From positions 1 through 60,333 of the forward strand of contig JAQVHQ010000016.1 in NCBI GenBank assembly GCA_028696165.1: a stretch of 60,333 nucleotides of DNA, given 5' to 3'. The first letter of the stretch is position 1. The number at the start of each line of letters is the position of its first letter. Position numbers and translations under genes: made by a program. Shown here piece after piece: positions 55,180-60,333 of this stretch. The notes under the pieces were generated by a model. That model ran no database searches. It was not told the DNA's origin and was given only the letters and a program-made list of their open reading frames with translations. The DNA is from Lachnospiraceae bacterium (GTDB lineage Bacteria; Bacillota; Clostridia; Lachnospirales; Lachnospiraceae).

Positions 55180-57084
55180 ATGATATTATCTTGTCAGCAT
55201 ATCAAGAAGACATTTTCAGATCAGACACTTTTTTCGGAGGTGTCTTTTCATATAGAAGAACGCGAAAAAGCTGCCCTGGTAGGGGCTAATGGTACAGGAA
55301 AATCTACTCTTTTAAAAATCATTATGGGAGAACAAACCTGTGATTCCGGAGAAATCATTCTTTCAAAGGGTAAAACCATAGGCTATCTGGCACAGCATCA
55401 GGAACTAAATGGCTCACAGACGATTTATGATACTCTTTTGGAAGTAAAACAAGATATCATTACCATGGAACAAAATCTAAGACAACTGGAATTAGATATG
55501 AAGCATAATACCGGCGAAAAGCTTGAGGAACTCATGGAACAATACACTCGTCTCAGCCATCGATTTGAACTGGAAAACGGATACGCCTTTAAAAGTGAAA
55601 TCAATGGAGTCTTAAAGGGACTGGGATTTGACGAATCTGAATATGCAAAAGAAGTTGCCACTTTATCCGGAGGGCAAAAAACCCGTGTTACTTTAGGTAA
55701 ACTGCTTTTACAGAATCCCGATATTTTGCTGCTTGATGAGCCCACAAACCACTTAGATTTAAATTCCATCAATTGGCTGGAAACTTATCTGCTCAATTAT
55801 TCTGGCGCTGTATTAATTGTATCTCATGACCGTTACTTTCTTGACCGCATTGTTACAAAAGTCATCGGCATAGAAAATGGTACTTGTATCTCTTTTTCGG
55901 GAAACTATACTGCATTTCACGAAAAGCTTTCTATGATACGAGAAGCGCAATACAAAGCTTACGTCAATCAACAGAAGGAAATTCAACACCAGGAAGAAGT
56001 TATTGCCCGTCTTAAGTCTTTTAATAGAGAAAAATCCATCAAACGTGCAGAAAGCCGTGAGAAAGCTCTTGAAAAAGTTGAGGTACTAGAAAAGCCACAG
56101 GAATTAGATGTACAGATGCGTCTTCATCTGACCCCCCGTATATTAAGCGGCAATGATGTACTTACAATTGAAGATTTAAGCAAAAGTTTTGATAAAGAGC
56201 AGTTGTTTCAAAATGTAAATATCGAAATCAAGCGTGGTGAACATGTTGCTGTCATCGGAAATAATGGGAGCGGAAAAACTACACTGCTTAAAATCATTAA
56301 CGAACTCGTTCCCGCTGATACCGGTACCGTACGTCTTGGAAGCAAAGTACAAATCGGATATTACGATCAGGAACACCATGTTCTGCATAAAGAAAAGACT
56401 ATATTTCAGGAAATTTCTGACGATTATCCTACTTTGACTAATACAGAGATACGTAATGTACTGGCAGCATTTTTATTTACAGGAGAAGATGTTTTCAAAC
56501 CCATTCAGGCATTAAGTGGTGGCGAACGTGGACGTGTCTCTCTGGCGAAACTTATGCTTTCGGAAGCAAATTTCTTAATTCTTGATGAACCAACGAACCA
56601 CCTGGATATTTACTCTAAAGAGATTTTAGAAAATGCACTGAATCATTATTCCGGCACACTGCTCTATGTATCCCATGACCGTTACTTTATTAACCAGACT
56701 GCTACGCGAATTCTGGATTTAGAAGGCGGCAATTTTGTAAATTATATCGGAAATTACGATTACTACCTGGAAAAGCATCTTCAGAATCCAACAGTTTCAT
56801 CCAATGAAGAAGGTGCCAAAGAGGAAAATATCAGCGAAACAAAATTAGACTGGAAGATCCAGAAAGAAGAACAGGCCCGAATACGAAAGAGACAAAATGA
56901 CTTAAAGAAAACCGAAAGCCAGATTGAACAATTAGAAGCTAAAGATCAGGAAATCGATGAAGAACTTACAAAAGAAGAAGTTTTCACAGATGTAGCAAAA
57001 TGTATGGCTTTAAACAAAGAGAAACTAGACATTGCCAACCAATTGGAAACGTTATATGAATTATGGGAGACCCTGGCAGAATAA
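55180..57084 (+). CDS. ABC-F family ATPase
   Basis: A 634-residue soluble protein with two ABC domains and no membrane part. Domain 1 has GANGTGKSTLLK, LSGGQKTRV and LLLDEPTNHLD. Domain 2 has GNNGSGKTTLLK, LSGGERGRVSLAK and LILDEPTNHLD. The linker between them is charged, and a C-terminal coiled coil (about 540-630) is present as in YdiF/Uup-type members. ABC-F proteins act on ribosomes; some protect against antibiotics, but this subtype is usually housekeeping. GGAGG precedes ATG 55180. Confidence 0.92.
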   Translation: MILSCQHIKKTFSDQTLFSEVSFHIEEREKAALVGANGTGKSTLLKIIMGEQTCDSGEIILSKGKTIGYLAQHQELNGSQTIYDTLLEVKQDIITMEQNLRQLELDMKHNTGEKLEELMEQYTRLSHRFELENGYAFKSEINGVLKGLGFDESEYAKEVATLSGGQKTRVTLGKLLLQNPDILLLDEPTNHLDLNSINWLETYLLNYSGAVLIVSHDRYFLDRIVTKVIGIENGTCISFSGNYTAFHEKLSMIREAQYKAYVNQQKEIQHQEEVIARLKSFNREKSIKRAESREKALEKVEVLEKPQELDVQMRLHLTPRILSGNDVLTIEDLSKSFDKEQLFQNVNIEIKRGEHVAVIGNNGSGKTTLLKIINELVPADTGTVRLGSKVQIGYYDQEHHVLHKEKTIFQEISDDYPTLTNTEIRNVLAAFLFTGEDVFKPIQALSGGERGRVSLAKLMLSEANFLILDEPTNHLDIYSKEILENALNHYSGTLLYVSHDRYFINQTATRILDLEGGNFVNYIGNYDYYLEKHLQNPTVSSNEEGAKEENISETKLDWKIQKEEQARIRKRQNDLKKTESQIEQLEAKDQEIDEELTKEEVFTDVAKCMALNKEKLDIANQLETLYELWETLAE

Positions 57085-57096
57085 GCCAGGGTTTTT
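57070..57096 (+). terminator. Terminator of the ABC-F gene, overlapping its stop codon
   Basis: CCCTGGC (57071-57077) pairs with GCCAGGG (57085-57091), followed by TTTTT. The stop codon lies in the loop. The convergent subtilase gene ends 3 bases later. Confidence 0.85.
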
Positions 57097-57098
57097 AT

Positions 57099-57926
57099 CT
57101 ACTTTGAAACATTCAATAACTTATCCAGAGACAGTAACCCCCATCCCTGCTGGTTTCTGGGCAGGCCTAAATCTATGGTACTGCTCTTTAAAAGCATCTT
57201 GATTTTCACATTACTAAGGTAGCCATCCTTATCGAGCAAACGTGCAATTCCACCAGACACTTTTGGCGTAGCCATTGAAGTTCCGGTTTTTTCCACATAT
57301 GGGAAATCACTTAGATAGTTCGTACAGGAAAGAACTCGATATCCATGTTCCACCAAATCCGGTTTACAGATACAATCCCTGGTGGGACCTGTGGATGAAA
57401 CTTCCAGAGCCTTGCCATTGTTATCTACACAGCCTACAGTTATTACTTTGGGACTGTTTCCAGGTGCTGTGATAGTCTGCATATCAGGTCCTTGATTTCC
57501 AGCTGCCGTCACAACTACAAAACCCTGATTCCACATCTCCTCTACTCCATCCATCAAATCTTTATAGCGTTTTGAATTATAGTTCATGGTGCCAAATGAT
57601 ATATTAATTATCCGGATATGATACTGCTTCCGGTTTTTTAAAATCCACTGGAAAGCCCGTAACACATGTGGAATCTGCCCATTGCCCTTATGATCTAAAA
57701 TCCGTATTGCTATAATACCACTCTCGGGCGCAACTCCCATACACCGTCCCTTTGAAAATGTTCCATCACCTGCTGCTATTCCTGTCACATGTGTCCCATG
57801 ACCATTCGGATCATATAATCCTATTTTACCCTGAACCATATCCTGAAATTCTAAAATGCGTTGTCCAAAGGCAGGATGCCCAAAAATACCGGTATCTAAA
57901 TAGGCAATTCCAATTTTTTCTTTCAT
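57099..57926 (-). CDS. Intracellular-type S8 subtilase
   Basis: A 275-residue subtilisin-like serine protease without signal peptide or visible propeptide. The triad is intact: Asp in AYLDTGIFGHP, His in NGHGTHVTGIAAG, Ser in GTSMATPKVSGG, plus the oxyanion Asn in TAAGNQGP. It resembles cytosolic subtilases such as AprX. The start is placed at the Met preceding KEKIGIAYLDTG, with AAAGGA upstream; a longer frame would add 15 residues and run into the divergent gene. Starts of the two subtilases are 66 bp apart. Confidence 0.88.
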   Translation of the reverse strand: MKEKIGIAYLDTGIFGHPAFGQRILEFQDMVQGKIGLYDPNGHGTHVTGIAAGDGTFSKGRCMGVAPESGIIAIRILDHKGNGQIPHVLRAFQWILKNRKQYHIRIINISFGTMNYNSKRYKDLMDGVEEMWNQGFVVVTAAGNQGPDMQTITAPGNSPKVITVGCVDNNGKALEVSSTGPTRDCICKPDLVEHGYRVLSCTNYLSDFPYVEKTGTSMATPKVSGGIARLLDKDGYLSNVKIKMLLKSSTIDLGLPRNQQGWGLLSLDKLLNVSK

Positions 57927-57992
57927 TTTCAAACCATTCCTTTTTATTAAAATATTCAGAGCATCTGTCATATGATATCAAAAAAGGACTTT

Positions 57993-59690
57993 ATGGCTGA
58001 TTTTAAAATATTAAATATATCAAATCAATATGCGGACTATATCGTCCCCTACGCCAGTTCCAGACAATCTTTTCTCGAAAATTACGAAGCCTATGGTGCA
58101 CAAATATTAAACGGTTACTATGGGCTGTTACATGTTAATAGAACTATTCTTCCATTTCCTGATCTAGCCACTACCGGATACAGTCTGATTCCAAAACTTT
58201 TTACCCTTCTAGATACAACAAGTTTAGAAGAGACGGGCGTTCTTACTCTGCAAAGGCAGCCTTATCTTAATCTGACAGGCAAGGGAATTCTGCTTGGATT
58301 TATAGATACCGGCATCGACTATCTGCATCCTGCTTTTTTAAACAATGCCAATCAGACTCGTATCGCCGCCATCTGGGATCAAAGTTCCAGTCAGGGGCTT
58401 CCTCCTGCCGATTATTATTATGGTACAGAGTTTGACCAAACAACGATTAATCAGGCTCTCAATTCCGATAACCCTTATGAAATATGTGATACACGTGACA
58501 CCAATGGTCATGGAACAGCATTAGCCGGGTGCGCCTGTGGAAGTGCCGATTTTTCTATCCCCTTCTCCAGTCCGGCTCCAGATGCAGGCATTCTGGTTGT
58601 AAAACTAAAAGAAGCCAAACCCTATCTGCGGGAATACTATTATGCTAAGGAAGATGCGCCTGTATATTCTGAAGCAGATCTTATGATGGGACTTCGCTAT
58701 CTTGCTCAGAAAGCAGCCTCTCTAAACCTTCCCCTGGTCATCTGTATCGGTCTTGGCACAAATCAGGGAGACCATGGAGGTAATTCACCAATTAACAACA
58801 TGCTCACAAATCTTCCTGCCATTAATCCTTTATGCAATGTAATAACAGCTATTGGTAACGAAGGACAAAGCGCTCATCACTTTGAACACGAACTTACAGC
58901 TAAAGAGGCTATGCACACTATGGAAATACAAGTAGACGAAAACACTGTCGGATTCCAACTGGAGATATGGGGACATCCTCCGGCACTTTACTCGATTTCT
59001 ATCCGTTCCCCTTTAGGAGAAGACATACCTAGAATTCCGCTCAGATTAAGAAAACAGGATCTCATTTCCTTTGTGCTAGACAACACAATCATCTACCTAA
59101 ATTACGAATTAGTCCAGATAAATTCAGAAAACCAGCTTATATTACTGCGTTTTCAAAATCCATCCAACGGCATCTGGCAGATTACCGTTCATTGTACAGA
59201 ATGTGGCGACAGAAGTTTTCATGCCTGGCTTCCCATAACCGGACTGCTCTCTTCCAACCCCGTATTTTTAAGACCAAATCCCGGAACTACTCTCTGTGTT
59301 CCATCAGACTCCCGGGATGTCTTAACTACAGGAGCATACAGTGCTTATAATCAATCCTTTTATCTGGAAGGCAGCCGCGGTTATACATTTAACAATTTAG
59401 TGAAACCAGATATATGTTCCCCGGGTGCAGCACTTACTGTCCCCCGCATAAACGGAGGATATACTACCAATTCAGGTACTTCTATTGCTTCCGCCTTTCT
59501 ATCCGGAGCAGTTGCACAACTAGTTCAATGGAGTATCGGAAGGAATCCACCGGTATACTTAAAGAACCAGGAACTGCTTGCTTATTTGATTCGAGGAGCT
59601 TCCCGCAGGGATTCTATTGAATATCCAAATCCTATGTGGGGATATGGCACTTTGAATCTGGCACAGATTTTTTATGTTCTTTCCGGATGA
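57993..59690 (+). CDS. Csp-like S8 subtilase with jellyroll insertion
   Basis: A 565-residue subtilase of the clostridial Csp/TepA-like group. An N-terminal prodomain-like region (1-90) precedes the protease domain. Asp (GFIDTGIDYLHP), His (DTNGHGTALAG), Asn (AIGNEGQS) and Ser (NSGTSIASAFLSG) are all present, so it looks catalytic. About 180 residues between the Asn and Ser strands fit the beta-rich jellyroll insertion of CspB-like germination proteases. There is no signal peptide. ATG 57993 follows AAAGGAC; a Met seven codons upstream lacks a site. A germination role is inferred from family. Confidence 0.85.
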   Translation: MADFKILNISNQYADYIVPYASSRQSFLENYEAYGAQILNGYYGLLHVNRTILPFPDLATTGYSLIPKLFTLLDTTSLEETGVLTLQRQPYLNLTGKGILLGFIDTGIDYLHPAFLNNANQTRIAAIWDQSSSQGLPPADYYYGTEFDQTTINQALNSDNPYEICDTRDTNGHGTALAGCACGSADFSIPFSSPAPDAGILVVKLKEAKPYLREYYYAKEDAPVYSEADLMMGLRYLAQKAASLNLPLVICIGLGTNQGDHGGNSPINNMLTNLPAINPLCNVITAIGNEGQSAHHFEHELTAKEAMHTMEIQVDENTVGFQLEIWGHPPALYSISIRSPLGEDIPRIPLRLRKQDLISFVLDNTIIYLNYELVQINSENQLILLRFQNPSNGIWQITVHCTECGDRSFHAWLPITGLLSSNPVFLRPNPGTTLCVPSDSRDVLTTGAYSAYNQSFYLEGSRGYTFNNLVKPDICSPGAALTVPRINGGYTTNSGTSIASAFLSGAVAQLVQWSIGRNPPVYLKNQELLAYLIRGASRRDSIEYPNPMWGYGTLNLAQIFYVLSG

Positions 59691-59695
59691 TTTGT

Positions 59696-59723
59696 AACCA
59701 TACCCCTAAAAAATGCATATGAT
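59696..59723 (+). promoter_or_regulatory. Sigma-K-like promoter before the Cys-rich gene
   Basis: AACC (59696-59699), 16 bases, then CATATGAT (59716-59723). This resembles the mother-cell sigma-K/sigma-E pattern (AC, then CATAnnnT). No sigma-A promoter is seen in the 65-bp gap. Confidence 0.4.
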
Positions 59724-59755
59724 GTGATTGTAAATATAAATACCTGGAGGCTTTT

Positions 59756-60016
59756 ATGAGTGACTTAGCAGCAACAAATTGTGGATGTGATTGTGATGAC
59801 CGCTGTTCAGGCGGAAACAGTTTATTCGGCGGCGGAGACAGCGGATGCAGTTGTATTGTCTGGATTCTGTTACTGTCCTGCCTGTGTGGCAATGGCGGCG
59901 GATTATTTGGTGGAAATTCCTGCGGAAGTTCTTGCGGCTGTAATTCTGGCAGTGATAATAATTTTATCTGGATTATCTTACTGCTTGCCTGCTGTGGCGG
60001 CTCTTGTGGATTATAA
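59756..60016 (+). CDS. Small Cys/Gly-rich protein with two hydrophobic segments
   Basis: An 86-residue protein with 17 Cys and abundant Gly, Ser and Asn. Cys/Gly/Ser-rich stretches alternate with two hydrophobic segments (about 33-44, VWILLLSCL, and about 70-80, FIWIILLLACC). GGAGG lies 6 nt before the ATG. It resembles small high-cysteine proteins of Clostridia given chorion-like names by similarity alone. Location after a Csp-like protease and a sigma-K-like promoter suggests a spore-surface component (inference). A second frame over the same region (59781-60056) is longer but lacks a ribosome site. Confidence 0.75.
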   Translation: MSDLAATNCGCDCDDRCSGGNSLFGGGDSGCSCIVWILLLSCLCGNGGGLFGGNSCGSSCGCNSGSDNNFIWIILLLACCGGSCGL

Positions 60017-60057
60017 TCTTACTATCTGCAAAGTCCCTGACATTAAAGATGCATAGC

Positions 60058-60091
60058 GAAGGAAGGAACGGCTTAGGCCGTTCCCTTCTTC
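60058..60091. terminator. Bidirectional terminator
   Basis: GGAACGGC (60065-60072) pairs with GCCGTTCC (60077-60084) around a 4-nt loop, and flanking GAAGG/CTTC bases extend the stem with a bulge. It ends the Cys-rich gene on the plus strand and encloses the stop codon of the minus-strand ORF. U-tracts are short on both sides. Confidence 0.65.
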
Positions 60092-60240
60092 ACCTTTACA
60101 GGCTTTTCTTTTTTCTTTAACTTTTCTTTATCCTCCATTTCCTTCTTTCTCTGACATTCCAAATCTATTTCATAAAATGCATTACCATCAATGATTAATT
60201 TTGTTTTTTTGTAACTGTTCAGTACCCTAATATCTAACAA
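60073..60240 (-). CDS. Short lysine-rich ORF, possibly truncated
   Basis: A 55-codon frame on the minus strand that reads VLNSYKKTKLIIDGNAFYEI and then an extremely charged Lys/Glu tail ending VKKGTA. The frame is closed upstream by TAG, and the only start is a TTG without a ribosome site. The regular KLIIDGNAFYEIDLEC segment looks protein-like, so this may be a real small gene with a non-standard start or the tail of a broken one. The stop sits in the terminator loop. Function unknown. Confidence 0.35.
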   Translation of the reverse strand: MLDIRVLNSYKKTKLIIDGNAFYEIDLECQRKKEMEDKEKLKKKEKPVKVKKGTA

Positions 60241-60333
60241 GTACTATATTTGTGCAAAACAGAGAAAATAATTTTTCTGTTTTAGCACCAGTTTTAGGTT
60301 TTTAGAAAGGTTATCCACCACTTCCATCTGATT
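60241..60333. other. Window edge, no feature seen
   Basis: AT-rich sequence with an AGAAAAATTATTTTTCT-like local symmetry around 60262-60283. I see no gene or clear signal before the window ends. Confidence 0.3.

Noticed and set aside
59781-60056. A 91-codon frame overlapping the Cys-rich gene in another phase
   Set aside because: It has no ribosome site; its Ala/Val/Ile-rich composition is the by-product of GGC/TGT-rich codons read out of phase, whereas the chosen frame has GGAGG and ordered segments.
1-60333. tRNA, rRNA or CRISPR arrays
   Set aside because: I looked through the intergenic regions and saw no cloverleaf with a GTTCRANNC arm, no rRNA-like tract and no regularly spaced repeats.

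Overview
The window comes from a low-GC, Gram-positive, anaerobic, spore-forming Clostridia genome, most likely Lachnospiraceae. The evidence is AT-rich DNA, GGAGG-type ribosome sites, sigma-A promoters of the TTGACA-N17-TATAAT kind, an NfnAB-type electron-bifurcating enzyme, a Rex redox repressor, sporulation proteins (YqfC, YqfD, a BofC-like protein), a germination-protease-like subtilase, MreBCD/MinD/SepF and a YneA-like SOS protein. I cannot name the genus from this sequence.

Region 1 (1-5.0 kb) is the least ordinary part. It holds a candidate rod-shaped RNA, a leader with a possible attenuator, a membrane-anchored transglutaminase-like protein, a divergent lexA / yneA-like SOS pair with at least five LexA-type boxes, and a XerC/XerD-like tyrosine recombinase. 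The long spacers carry a 182-bp palindromic element with perfect 33-bp terminal inverted repeats, a diverged second copy in opposite orientation on the other side of lexA-yneA, and a 28-bp perfect hairpin.

Region 2 (5-14.5 kb) is mostly on the minus strand: dtd with an AI-2E-type permease, a TtcA-like tRNA thiolase (plus strand), a cytidylate-kinase-like protein, rluD-lspA-aroB, and the division set sepF-yggS-HlyD-like, then a small P-loop protein of unknown role.

Region 3 (14.6-23.8 kb) is a minus-strand cell-shape cluster transcribed radC, mreB-like, mreC, mreD, PBP2, minD, rodA, dacF. MinC and MinE are absent, PBP2 carries a large insertion, and the MreB homologue has an altered nucleotide-binding loop.

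Region 4 (23.8-36 kb) carries flavoproteins, a PLP enzyme and the RNA-modification/mismatch-repair run miaB-mutS-mutL-miaA, preceded by a cytosolic-type M14 peptidase.

Region 5 (36-55 kb) is a long minus-strand housekeeping stretch: rex, nnr, alr-mazF, corC, yebC, tepA, uppP, ftsK, nfnAB, rlmH, yqfC-yqfD-phoH-ybeY, a BofC-like gene, proB, a DUF896 gene and 5-formyl-THF cyclo-ligase. mazF has no antitoxin gene beside it.

Region 6 (55-60.3 kb) has an ABC-F ATPase, two divergent subtilases (one Csp-like), a very Cys/Gly-rich small protein behind a sigma-K-like promoter, and a short minus-strand ORF at the edge.

Most genes are conserved housekeeping loci. The best candidates for something undescribed are the palindromic repeat/recombinase/SOS locus, the candidate RNA at 120-262, the Cys-rich protein and the HlyD-like division-cluster protein.
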